From contig NZ_JABBJJ010000050.1 in the NCBI RefSeq assembly GCF_012933655.1, positions 1-49,790 on the forward strand: a stretch of 49,790 nt of DNA, given 5' to 3'. Every line of letters begins with the position of its first letter. Within the stretch, counting starts at the first letter, position 1. Under the pieces are notes generated by a model. That model saw nothing but the letters and a program-made list of their open reading frames with translations. It did no database searches and had not been told where the DNA came from. Positions 1 to 7,489 of the stretch are shown here, piece by piece. Both the position numbers and the translations under genes were made by a program. Source of the DNA: Pyxidicoccus fallax (GTDB taxonomy: Bacteria > Myxococcota > Myxococcia > Myxococcales > Myxococcaceae).

Positions 1-1170
1 CGAGAGCCCCAGCCCCACCAGGCAGAACGGTGAGACGAACACGGACAGGACGCCGGACAGCACGGCCCCCAGCAGGATGCCGGCGGCCCCCTGTTGCTCG
101 GCCTCGGACAGCGGGGTGAAGGCGACAGGAGCCGCGGGCACCGGCGCGATGAAACGCCCCACCTCGCGCGAGGCATTCAACGCGGTGGGCTCCGGCACGG
201 CGTCCGGCGGGGCCTGTCCGCCAGGTGTGCCGCTCGGGAGCGCCCTGGGCATCACGGACAGGGAAATGGCCGACAGGGCCGCCCCATCCAGCGCGGGCAC
301 GTCTGCTGGCGAGCGGGCCAGCAGCGATTGGAAGAAGCCCGCCGCCGCTCTCACCCGCTCGTGGCGTGACTCCTGGAGCGCCTGGAACAACGGAGAGCGC
401 CCGTCTCCGTCGAAGTCCCGCTTCCGGAACAGCAGGCAGTCATCGCCGCCCTGGAAGCGCTCCCACAGCCCGGGCTCATGCGCCAGCGCGACCAGCGACA
501 GCCACACCACCCACGCCGAGAAGTGGTCCAGCCGGGCATCGAAGAAGGCCGCGTCCCGGAGCGGGTGCTGGTAGTTCGCGTGGCCGCGCTCATGGCTCCG
601 GCGCCCCTCCAGCGCGGGGACGAACATGCCGTCGTAGTCCACGAGGCGCAGGCCCTCGGGCGTGACGAGCACATTGCCGTGCTGCAGGTCTCCGTGGGCC
701 ACGCCCGCCCGGCGCAGGTCCGCCAGCAGCTCCACCCAGGCGGTGGCCAGCTCGAAGAGCATCCTCGGCGACTCGCGGTGCTTCTCGACGAAGCGGCTCA
801 GCGACTCGCCCTGGACCCACTCCATCTTCACGATGGGGAACCACTGCCCCTGGACCTGGATGCCGCGCGGAAGGAACGCCACGTCCACCGAGTACGGCAA
901 CCGGTGGAGCGTCAGGTGCCTCGTGATTTCGTGGTAGCGGGCCTCCTGGTCCGGCTGCACCGGGCGGGTGAAGCAGCGGATGGCGAAGGCCCGCGAGCCA
1001 CACTCCAGCTTGTAGACGGTGGCGAAGTTTCCCGCGCGGGGCCGGGGCAGTCCCTCCATGGCCCCCAGGGTTCCCAACTCCGGCCGGCCCTCTCGCAGCT
1101 CGGGGTCCGAGAAGGCCTGGCTCGGGTTCTGGAGGGCCAGCTGGTAGTCGCTGTCGGAAGGGAGCTTCAT
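1..1170 (-). CDS. Protein kinase-like protein of a TerY-P triad (3' end off the left edge)
   Basis: Open frame of 390 codons from an ATG at 1170 with no stop before the window edge, so the C-terminus is missing. A GGAGG stands about 16 nt upstream. It has a compact kinase fold: a Gly-rich stretch GNFATVY (about 47-53), a catalytic-loop motif HGDLQHGN (159-166; H159, D161, N166) and DYDG (178-181) in place of DFG. The position of the usual VAIK lysine reads FAIR (R65), so catalysis needs proof. After about residue 340 comes a linker and then a hydrophobic, probably membrane-spanning segment at the truncated end. It lies 10 nt after the PP2C gene and two genes after the vWA gene. That order fits the TerY-P triad of phosphorylation-linked stress systems. 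Function is inferred from motifs and context. Confidence 0.8.
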   Translation of the reverse strand, partial: MKLPSDSDYQLALQNPSQAFSDPELREGRPELGTLGAMEGLPRPRAGNFATVYKLECGSRAFAIRCFTRPVQPDQEARYHEITRHLTLHRLPYSVDVAFLPRGIQVQGQWFPIVKMEWVQGESLSRFVEKHRESPRMLFELATAWVELLADLRRAGVAHGDLQHGNVLVTPEGLRLVDYDGMFVPALEGRRSHERGHANYQHPLRDAAFFDARLDHFSAWVVWLSLVALAHEPGLWERFQGGDDCLLFRKRDFDGDGRSPLFQALQESRHERVRAAAGFFQSLLARSPADVPALDGAALSAISLSVMPRALPSGTPGGQAPPDAVPEPTALNASREVGRFIAPVPAAPVAFTPLSEAEQQGAAGILLGAVLSGVLSVFVSPFCLVGLGLS

Positions 1171-1180
1171 CGGTCGCCGC

Positions 1181-1909
1181 TCACGCCTCCACCGACAGAC
1201 GCATCAGCGTGCAGTCATCGTTGCGGATGACCTTCTCCCGCCGCAATCGGCCGAGGAACGTGCTGAACGCCTCCAGCGAGCCGGGAAGCTCGGCCCAGGG
1301 CGCGCGGCCCCGCTCGTGCTCCGCGAGGAACCAGCACGCCAGCGCATCCGTCATCAGCAGCAGCGTGTCCCCCTCACGCAGGTCCCCCGCCGCCGTCCGC
1401 ACCTGGGGCTCCACGCGCGCGTTCTGGTGCACATGCGTGGACAGCAGGAAGGGGCTCGCGCCGAACGCGGCGGACTGCTCCAGGGGGAAGCTCCGCGACA
1501 AGCGCCCCTCCCGGAGTTGAAAGAGGCACGAGTCCCCCACCGCCAGCGCGCTCCACGTGCCCGCGTCGACGCGCACGCCCAGCAGCGTGGCGAAGGCGCC
1601 GTCCCGCAGCTTCTCCTCCGCGTACCAGGGCAGCGACTTCCCGGCGACGTGCTGGTGCCATCGCGCCTGGAGTCCGGGAAGGGCGGCCAGGAGGCCCCGC
1701 GCGTCCCGCACCTCCCCGCTCGCGAAGGCCCCCGCGAGCAGCCGGGCCCAGTGGCCGGAGAAGAGGCTCTCCGTCGCGCCGTCCGCCACGGCCGCGTGGA
1801 GCACCGGCTCGCGAGGGCCGCCGCCGTCCGCGGGCGCGCAGGCGTCCTCGTTCTCGGCGGGCGCGTTCCCGTCCTTCTGCACGGAGAAGGCTTCGATTCG
1901 GATTCGCAT
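1181..1909 (-). CDS. PP2C-like (PPM-family) protein phosphatase
   Basis: A 242-residue protein with the acidic metal-binding landmarks of PPM phosphatases: NED (20-22), ADG (42-44), GDS (125-127), TDA (187-189) and NDD (230-232). It has no signal peptide or membrane segment, so it is probably a cytosolic Ser/Thr phosphatase. The ATG at 1909 lies 3 nt after the TAG stop of the upstream vWA gene, and the kinase-like gene follows after 10 nt, so the three genes are almost certainly one transcript. In known TerY-P triads the phosphatase is thought to act with the kinase and vWA partner in reversible phosphorylation; the actual substrate cannot be read from the sequence. Confidence 0.88.
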   Translation of the reverse strand: MRIRIEAFSVQKDGNAPAENEDACAPADGGGPREPVLHAAVADGATESLFSGHWARLLAGAFASGEVRDARGLLAALPGLQARWHQHVAGKSLPWYAEEKLRDGAFATLLGVRVDAGTWSALAVGDSCLFQLREGRLSRSFPLEQSAAFGASPFLLSTHVHQNARVEPQVRTAAGDLREGDTLLLMTDALACWFLAEHERGRAPWAELPGSLEAFSTFLGRLRREKVIRNDDCTLMRLSVEA

Positions 1910-1912
1910 GCG

Positions 1913-2746
1913 CTAGCGCAGATTGCTCGGGCGCGTTCCGATGTTCAGGAACTTGATGAGCGAGACGATGTCCGCGTTGAAGACGAAGCCGCGCGCCGCG
2001 TCGCTCAGGTGGAGTCCCTCCTCCGGCGCGGCCGAGCGCATGCCCGGCGTCAGCGGACTGGACAGCTGGAACAGGAGCCGCGCGTGCGCATCCGGCAGTC
2101 CCGCCTCCGCGTCGGGATACTGGATGGGCATCGCCGGGTGCGACGACAGGTGCACGTTGAGCAGCAGCACGCCTCCATCCGAGCTCCGGATGCCGCGCAG
2201 CTCGGAGGCGATGGCGGTGGGGTCTCCGTCGGTGGGCTGCCCATCGGAGATGTTCACCACGATGGGCGGGAACCCCTCGGGATGCTCCCGCACCCACGCC
2301 CCGACCAGGCCCGCCGCGCGCGTCAACGCCTGACACATGGGCGTGGCGCCGTTGGCCACGGGCTCGAACCAGATGGGGAAGCGCACCTTCTCGCGCACCA
2401 GCCCGCCCATGCCGTCCTCACGCTCGCGCGTGCGCTCCTCCAGCCGAGCGGGCGCATGGCCAATCTCGCTGACCGGAACGAGCCCACGCCCCGCCAGCAC
2501 GCCTCGAAAGGCCGGCCCCACGTCCGCGCCGTAGCCCAGCACTCCCAGGTGGAAGTAGTCGCGAATGCCCTCCTCGCGCGCGCACCGCACCACCAGGTTC
2601 TGCAGCAGCCTGTTGGTGACATCCGCGACGCCATCCGCCTTGCGCCGCTGGCTCCCGCTGAAGGGCTCCTCCATGGAGCCGGACTGGTCGATGAGAATGA
2701 GGATGCACGCCGGGCTGGTGCGGCTGATCTCCGCCGAGTAGGCCAT
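1913..2746 (-). CDS. vWA-domain protein, TerY-like
   Basis: A 277-residue von Willebrand factor A domain covering nearly the whole protein. The MIDAS metal site is complete: DQSGSM (20-25), a conserved Thr in NGATPM (about T135) and the Asp in NISDGQ (166-170). No signal peptide is present, which fits a cytosolic TerY-type protein rather than a surface adhesin. The ATG at 2746 is preceded by AGAGGGA. It is the first gene of a three-gene operon with a PP2C phosphatase and a kinase-like protein. No terB, terC or terD genes are in view, so a link to tellurite or metal stress is known for the family but not shown here. Confidence 0.88.
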   Translation of the reverse strand: MAYSAEISRTSPACILILIDQSGSMEEPFSGSQRRKADGVADVTNRLLQNLVVRCAREEGIRDYFHLGVLGYGADVGPAFRGVLAGRGLVPVSEIGHAPARLEERTREREDGMGGLVREKVRFPIWFEPVANGATPMCQALTRAAGLVGAWVREHPEGFPPIVVNISDGQPTDGDPTAIASELRGIRSSDGGVLLLNVHLSSHPAMPIQYPDAEAGLPDAHARLLFQLSSPLTPGMRSAAPEEGLHLSDAARGFVFNADIVSLIKFLNIGTRPSNLR

Positions 2747-2822
2747 GGTCCCTCTTTAAAGAACGGCTGCCGGGAGGGAAAGCATACCGCTTCGGCGGCG
2801 ACCACTGGCCCGTCCAGAGCCC

Positions 2823-3965
2823 CTACCCGCCACGGAGGTGGAACACCGTCAGGTCCGCGGGGCTCCCGCCGTTGCAGCCCCCCGCGGAGACGTAGCGGAC
2901 GAACCGTCCATCCCCGAGCGAGAAGCAGAACAGCGTCACCGGCTTGTCCCAGTGGGACATCGGCGGGTGGTCCATTCCCAGGTCCCGGGCCACCAGGCCC
3001 CGCTCGTCCGGCACATAGTGGCAGCGCTGCTCATCGCCCCGGTACCGGAAGCCCGTGGCATACGGGTCGTCCGACCGGGAGGGCGGAGGCTGCGCGGAGA
3101 CGACGAACGCCTCGTCCTCATACTCGTAGGTGCCCGCGACGGCCGCGGGCTCGGCACGGACGGGAAGGAGCCCCACGGGCCCGAGGTCCACCGTCCAGGG
3201 CGTCACCATCACCGAGCCCCGGCGCTCGTAGGGGCGAGCGGCCTCCCAGGGCCCCGAGCCTCCGTTGCGCGTGCGGACGACGCCGCCCCTCCACACCAGC
3301 TCCGCGTCGGTGCCAACCATCAACCCGAAGGGAGAGGGCTCCTCCAGCGCGCCCCCCGCGTGCTCACGCCCCGCCTGGAGCATGGCCTCCGGGTCATCCC
3401 CTCCTCCCCGCCGCTCCGGGCGCTGGAAGACGGGGACGAACGCGCGCTCCCCATCCGCCGAGGACTCGACGCGCGCCACGCCGCTCAGCACCACCTCGCG
3501 CTCTCCGGAGGTGAACCGCCACTCCCCCGTGTCCATGTCCCAGTCGACGCTGAAGGCCCCCGGTTGGACCTTCGCCATGCGCTGCAGCCCCAGGAACTCC
3601 GCGGGAAGCGCGGCGGACCTCCACCGCGGGCGGCTGGCATCCACCCGGCGCAACACGCCCAGCAGCAGGCGGCCGTCCACCACGGCGTAGGTCGCCTCCA
3701 GCTCGGCCCCCACCGCGCCGTTGACGGGCCTCAGCCGCAAGACCCCCGCGTCCGCATCGAAAGTGCCGCTCAGCAGGACGTCCTTGCCCCGGAGCAGCTC
3801 GAAGCGCCCCTGCTCCAGGAGCAGCAGCTTCGGGGCCTCCAGCTCGCTGACGATGCCATGGTCAGCGAAGTACAGCCCGTCCACCCTGTACGACGGAGCA
3901 GGCGGCTGCCGGCAGGCTCCGAGGAGCGCAGCGAACAGCACGAGCCATTTGAAGTCGCGCATCAT
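2823..3965 (-). CDS. Predicted lipoprotein of unknown function
   Basis: About 380 residues starting with a lipoprotein signal peptide (charged start, hydrophobic stretch, lipobox LGAC with the lipidated Cys near residue 18). A GTG ten codons upstream (3995) is open but has no ribosome site, so I chose the ATG pair at 3965/3962. The body is beta-rich and acidic. It contains a phrase comparing a baseline with accumulated terms, but I recognise no domain. It is transcribed away from the larger lipoprotein gene at 4061. Probably attached to the outer membrane; function unknown. Confidence 0.7.
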   Translation of the reverse strand: MMRDFKWLVLFAALLGACRQPPAPSYRVDGLYFADHGIVSELEAPKLLLLEQGRFELLRGKDVLLSGTFDADAGVLRLRPVNGAVGAELEATYAVVDGRLLLGVLRRVDASRPRWRSAALPAEFLGLQRMAKVQPGAFSVDWDMDTGEWRFTSGEREVVLSGVARVESSADGERAFVPVFQRPERRGGGDDPEAMLQAGREHAGGALEEPSPFGLMVGTDAELVWRGGVVRTRNGGSGPWEAARPYERRGSVMVTPWTVDLGPVGLLPVRAEPAAVAGTYEYEDEAFVVSAQPPPSRSDDPYATGFRYRGDEQRCHYVPDERGLVARDLGMDHPPMSHWDKPVTLFCFSLGDGRFVRYVSAGGCNGGSPADLTVFHLRGG

Positions 3966-4004
3966 CACGGAGCCCCGGGCACCCAATATGCCCACGCGGT
4001 AAGT

Positions 4005-4034
4005 TTGCAGCGATTATGGCTTCCGGTCTATAGG
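4005..4034 (+). promoter_or_regulatory. Candidate sigma-70-like promoter of the PKD lipoprotein gene
   Basis: TTGCAG (4005-4010) and TATAGG (4029-4034) are separated by 18 nt, 27 nt upstream of the ATG at 4061, in a locally AT-richer stretch between two divergent genes. A short inverted repeat GGGTG/CACCC follows. Matches to the consensus are only moderate, so this is a suggestion. Confidence 0.3.
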
Positions 4035-4060
4035 GTGGGCCCTCACCCAGAGGGGGATTC

Positions 4061-6826
4061 ATGTCTGTGTTGGGTCGTTTCGGGCGGGCCGCGTCGCTGA
4101 TGACGGCGGTGCTTGCCCTGGGGGTATTTGCAGCCTGCGGCGGAGGCAAGACTGACCCGGGCTCCGCGGCGAGCGCCGACGTCAGGGTCACGCTGGGTCA
4201 GGCCCTTTCTCCCGAAGCCATCGCGCGCATCCACGTGTCGGTCCAGGGCCCGGGCATCACCGGCCCGCTGGGCATGGACCTCGTCCGCGATGGCAATCAA
4301 TGGAACGGCACGCTCCGCGACATCCCCGCGGGGGCCGACCGCGTCTTCGTGGCGACCGCCTACGATATCGACGCCAACGCGCTCTACTCGGGCCAGGCGG
4401 GCCCCATGGCCATCCAGCCGGGCCGCGTGGCCGCGGTCTTCGTGCTGCTGCAGCAGCTCAACCGCCCGCCGCCGTACGAGAACGAGGCGCCCATCATCGA
4501 CTCCGTCGCGGTGTCCACCAACGAGGTGGAGCCGGGCGCGAGCGTCACCCTGTCGGCCGTCGCCCATGACAACAACCCGGGCGACACGGTGACCTACGCG
4601 TGGAGCGCCACCGAGGGCACGTTCAGCTCGCCGACCGCCGCCACCACCACGTGGACCGCGCCCGACACCGAGGGCGTGCGGCGCATCCAGCTCGAGGTGC
4701 GCGACTCCAAGAACACCACCGCCACCCTGACCCTCGACCTCACCGTGCGGAACGTGGGCCCGTCGGGACGGGCCCAGGTGACGGTGCGGGTCAACACCTG
4801 GCCGGAGGTGACGGCGATGATGGGGGCGCCCTCGGTGCTCGCCGTGGGTCGCACCACGCAGCTGGCCGCCAACGTCGTCGACGGGGATGGCGACACCGTG
4901 ACCCACTTCTGGGACTCCACCTGCCAGGGGAGCTTCCAGGGCGATGGTACGCGCACCCCGACGTTCACCCTGAACGCCGCGCCCGCCGATGACCGGTGCA
5001 TGTTCATCGTCTACGTCTCGGACCCGCAGGGCGGGTTCCACTCGGGCCACCTCACCCTTCAGGTGGGCCCCGGCCCCGTGGTGGACATGCAGCGGGTTCC
5101 CGTGGTGACCAGCGTCTACCAGTCCACCGAGTGGATCGACGTGGGCCAGCAGGCGACGCTCGCGGCCTCCGCGTACGACCCGGAGGGGACGGCGGTGAGA
5201 ATCACCTGGATGGCCTCACGGGGCGCCATCCTGGCGACCCAGCACGGCCCGAACTCGGGCTCCGCGCAGTGGATGGCCCCGGCGTGCTTCGACGGCCCCG
5301 CCGAGGTGTACGCCATCGCCACGGACGCGGGCGGCGCCTCCACGAGCGTCACCTTCACCTTCCGCCCGGCGGTTCCCATGCCGTGCGGTGAGCGGACGGT
5401 CCTCGGCCGGAGCTCGGACTACCACGTGCACGAGGACGGCTCCTCCATCCCGTACCCCACCGACCTGAGCTTCGAAACCATCGCCGCCTGGGTGCCCACC
5501 GCGGATGGCTCCTACGCCTGGCGCGAGGGCCGTGGCCTGCCGGATGGCTCCTTCGTCGTCTACGAGGTGGAGAGCACGCCCTACCTCCTCCAGGTGGGCA
5601 CGGACTACTACTGGACCCACAGCCGCACGCCGGACCTCAGCAAGGCGGTCGCGGGCCGTCGCGACGTGGCGCTGGAGCCGAACGGCACGTCCTTCCACGT
5701 GAACCTGGAGGGCCTCAATCCCTGGCAGCCCGACGACGACCTCCAGCTCAGCGCGTTCGGCGCGGGCATCACCTACTTCAGCCAGCGAGAGTGCGCCGCG
5801 TCGACCCTGGAGCCCGCGGTGGGCGCGACGAACCTCTTCGCCACCACCAGCTACAACCAGGCCATCTCCAACTGCGGCAACACGATTGGCCGCATCGACG
5901 TGACCCGCGGAGACACCCTGTACGTCGGGCAGCTGGTGCTGCGTTCCTCGAATGAGGGAGGCCTGGACGTGCTGCGCGAGCTGCGCCAGGGCTTCCAGAT
6001 CTCCAGCGGGAACCCGGGCGGCCTCACCACCGGGAACGGAGCGGTGTCCCTGTCCGGAGTGCTCGCGCCGCTGCCCACCACCCAGCGGGCGCTCCGCATC
6101 CACGCCAGCGAGTTCGAGGCCATGGTGCTCGCCGCCCATCCCCGCGCCGCGCTGCGCAACTCGCAGGAGATGAGCGTGGGCGTGATGCCGGGCTTCATGC
6201 AGTTCGGCGGCTACGCGGGCTGGACCGATTTGGCGCGTGGCATCAACCTCACCCCCGGCCAGGTGCTCGTCGCCCCGGAGCTGCAGCTCGCCGACCCGTT
6301 CCCCTCGTGGTGGACCCGGTTCGCCAACAACATCGCGTCGGGCAACATGACCTACTCGGTGCCGCTGCCGGGTGGCGGCCAATCGGTGCCGGCCACGGTC
6401 CGGTTCAGCGTCTACGCGCACGCGCCGTTCGCGGCCGGCACCCCGCTCGAGCTCAGCCCCCAGGTGGGACCGCCGCGCAACCTGCGCATCAATGGCCAGC
6501 CCGCCACGGACGACGGGCTGCAGGGCGTGGGGCTGACGCCGCTGGTGACCTGGGATGCGCCCGTCGTGGGCACCGCCACCTCGTACACCGTGAGGGTGTG
6601 GCGGCTCTCCGCGTCGAGCACCAATCAGACCCAGCGCCTGCAGCTGGCGACCGTCTACACGAGTGACACGCAGCTCCGCCTGCCCCCGGGCTTCCTCACC
6701 GACGGCCAGCACTACTACGTCCACGTGCAGGCCAACATGCGCGTGGGCGGCGACACCAGCAGCCCGAACTTCGACGCGCCCTGGGACTACACCGCGTCGG
6801 CGTTCACGGGCCGCTTCCAGCCCTGA
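4061..6826 (+). CDS. Large lipoprotein with PKD/Ig-like domains
   Basis: A 921-residue surface or periplasmic protein with a lipoprotein signal (lipobox FAAC, Cys about 26) and AGAGGGGG upstream of the ATG. After an N-terminal domain of about 110 residues come three beta-sandwich segments of PKD/Ig type (roughly 145-232, 243-337 and 348-440). They show the usual wording: 'pGasVtL.a.a.D..gD.vtY.W' and a closing 'V.v.D'. The second has a Cys pair that could form a disulfide. A long central region (about 440-790) is unrecognised. The C-terminus (about 800-915) resembles a fibronectin type III domain. Such proteins are common myxobacterial cell-surface lipoproteins and are thought to mediate binding; no enzymatic motif is visible. 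Confidence 0.85.
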   Translation: MSVLGRFGRAASLMTAVLALGVFAACGGGKTDPGSAASADVRVTLGQALSPEAIARIHVSVQGPGITGPLGMDLVRDGNQWNGTLRDIPAGADRVFVATAYDIDANALYSGQAGPMAIQPGRVAAVFVLLQQLNRPPPYENEAPIIDSVAVSTNEVEPGASVTLSAVAHDNNPGDTVTYAWSATEGTFSSPTAATTTWTAPDTEGVRRIQLEVRDSKNTTATLTLDLTVRNVGPSGRAQVTVRVNTWPEVTAMMGAPSVLAVGRTTQLAANVVDGDGDTVTHFWDSTCQGSFQGDGTRTPTFTLNAAPADDRCMFIVYVSDPQGGFHSGHLTLQVGPGPVVDMQRVPVVTSVYQSTEWIDVGQQATLAASAYDPEGTAVRITWMASRGAILATQHGPNSGSAQWMAPACFDGPAEVYAIATDAGGASTSVTFTFRPAVPMPCGERTVLGRSSDYHVHEDGSSIPYPTDLSFETIAAWVPTADGSYAWREGRGLPDGSFVVYEVESTPYLLQVGTDYYWTHSRTPDLSKAVAGRRDVALEPNGTSFHVNLEGLNPWQPDDDLQLSAFGAGITYFSQRECAASTLEPAVGATNLFATTSYNQAISNCGNTIGRIDVTRGDTLYVGQLVLRSSNEGGLDVLRELRQGFQISSGNPGGLTTGNGAVSLSGVLAPLPTTQRALRIHASEFEAMVLAAHPRAALRNSQEMSVGVMPGFMQFGGYAGWTDLARGINLTPGQVLVAPELQLADPFPSWWTRFANNIASGNMTYSVPLPGGGQSVPATVRFSVYAHAPFAAGTPLELSPQVGPPRNLRINGQPATDDGLQGVGLTPLVTWDAPVVGTATSYTVRVWRLSASSTNQTQRLQLATVYTSDTQLRLPPGFLTDGQHYYVHVQANMRVGGDTSSPNFDAPWDYTASAFTGRFQP

Positions 6827-6840
6827 GTCGCTCCGGTACG

Positions 6841-6875
6841 CACCGCGCCCCTCGCTTCCCGCGAGGGGCACGGTG
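6841..6875 (+). terminator. Strong hairpin terminator after the PKD lipoprotein gene
   Basis: A perfect 9-bp stem GCCCCTCGC/GCGAGGGGC with loop TTCCC is extended by CACCG/CGGTG with one C/A mismatch, giving a stem of about 15 levels beginning 14 nt after the stop codon. There is no U-tract, as is usual in very GC-rich bacteria. Confidence 0.65.
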
Positions 6876-7066
6876 TCCCGTGGTCAAGGAACGAGGCCGG
6901 CGCGAGCCAGAGGCCAGAATCGCAGCCAGGCCCGTCCTTTGACATGTCGCGTTGGCAGGAGGCCCCAGACGTGGGAGTCACTGCTGACGTTCCGGTTGTC
7001 CCCGGCGTGGACCCTTGCGTGGGTTGTTCCTATCAAATTCAGGGATCGGCTCTGTAGACTGGAAAA

Positions 7067-7096
7067 TGGGACTTCCCTTTGAAACGGGACGTCCCA
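7067..7096 (+). promoter_or_regulatory. Inverted repeat / paired palindrome GGGACKTCCC, likely operator
   Basis: The arm TGGGACTTCCC (7067-7077) and the arm GGGACGTCCCA (7086-7096) are inverted copies with one mismatch, separated by 8 nt. Each arm is itself palindromic; GGGACGTCCC at 7086-7095 is perfect. The start-to-start distance of 18 nt approaches two helical turns. It ends 34 nt before the ATG of the Cys-rich gene at 7131, so it could bind a dimeric regulator. A third copy, GGGACGTCCT, lies just after the gene at 7359-7368. Confidence 0.45.
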
Positions 7097-7130
7097 CGAA
7101 AAGCAAAACCACGTAACAGGAGGCGACAAC

Positions 7131-7352
7131 ATGAAGTCCCTGAAGATTGGACTCATCGGCTTGCTGCTCGGAGCTGCCGTGGCTGTCGGAACCGCGACGG
7201 TGGGCAGCGAGGAGACGGCCGCTCGGGCCTGCTGCTCGATCTGTTACCCCCAATATGAACCATGCATGGAGGCCTGCACCCTCGAGACCTGGGAGGCCTG
7301 CCACCAGTCCTGCAGCACGATGTGTAACCGTACGTGTGACTCCAGCTGTTGA
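7131..7352 (+). CDS. Small secreted cysteine-rich protein
   Basis: A 73-residue protein with a clear Sec-type signal peptide (MKSLKIGLIGLLLGAAVAVG) and a perfect AGGAGG 6 nt before the ATG. After the signal and a short linker, the mature part of about 40 residues is packed with 11 Cys, mostly as CxxC and CxxxC. The core spacing C-x2-C-x6-C-x3-C-x7-C matches the separate protein at 12074-12385, so the two look like one family. Many disulfides or metal binding are possible. Palindromic operator-like sites flank the gene. No known toxin or bacteriocin family is recognised. It might be an antimicrobial or structural peptide, but that is speculation. Confidence 0.85.
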   Translation: MKSLKIGLIGLLLGAAVAVGTATVGSEETAARACCSICYPQYEPCMEACTLETWEACHQSCSTMCNRTCDSSC

Positions 7353-7358
7353 GCACGC

Positions 7359-7368
7359 GGGACGTCCT
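7359..7368. repeat. Third GGGACGTCC palindrome, downstream of the Cys-rich gene
   Basis: GGGACGTCCT differs in one base from the perfect palindrome at 7086-7095 and starts 7 nt after the stop codon. It may be part of a looping operator or be chance. Confidence 0.35.
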
Positions 7369-7442
7369 ATCTCACTCGCGGGAACCGCCAGGGAGTGCTC
7401 GCCCTACCGGTGCCGTAGTCCCACGCCGCCAGGAAGCAACGG

Positions 7443-7469
7443 GCCGCCCCTGGCATCCATGGGGGCGGC
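7443..7469. terminator. Bidirectional hairpin terminator between convergent genes
   Basis: The 8-bp stem GCCGCCCC/GGGGCGGC is extended inward by TGG/CCA with a 3-nt loop and a small bulge. It lies between the convergent Cys-rich gene (ends 7352) and glycosidase gene (ends 7490), so it can serve both strands. Confidence 0.6.
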
Positions 7470-7489
7470 TCGCGGCTTACCGTTCCCGC

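Larger units (their letters stand above)
6827..7130. other. Intergenic region (304 nt) with terminator and operator-like repeats
   Basis: No gene is seen here. It holds the hairpin at 6841-6875 and the inverted repeat at 7067-7096 listed separately. The 190 nt between them show no further structure that I can support. Confidence 0.6.

Noticed and set aside
2838-4100. Long plus-strand frame across the lipoprotein at 2823-3965
   Set aside because: It runs antisense to a gene with a good lipoprotein signal and has no start signal of its own.
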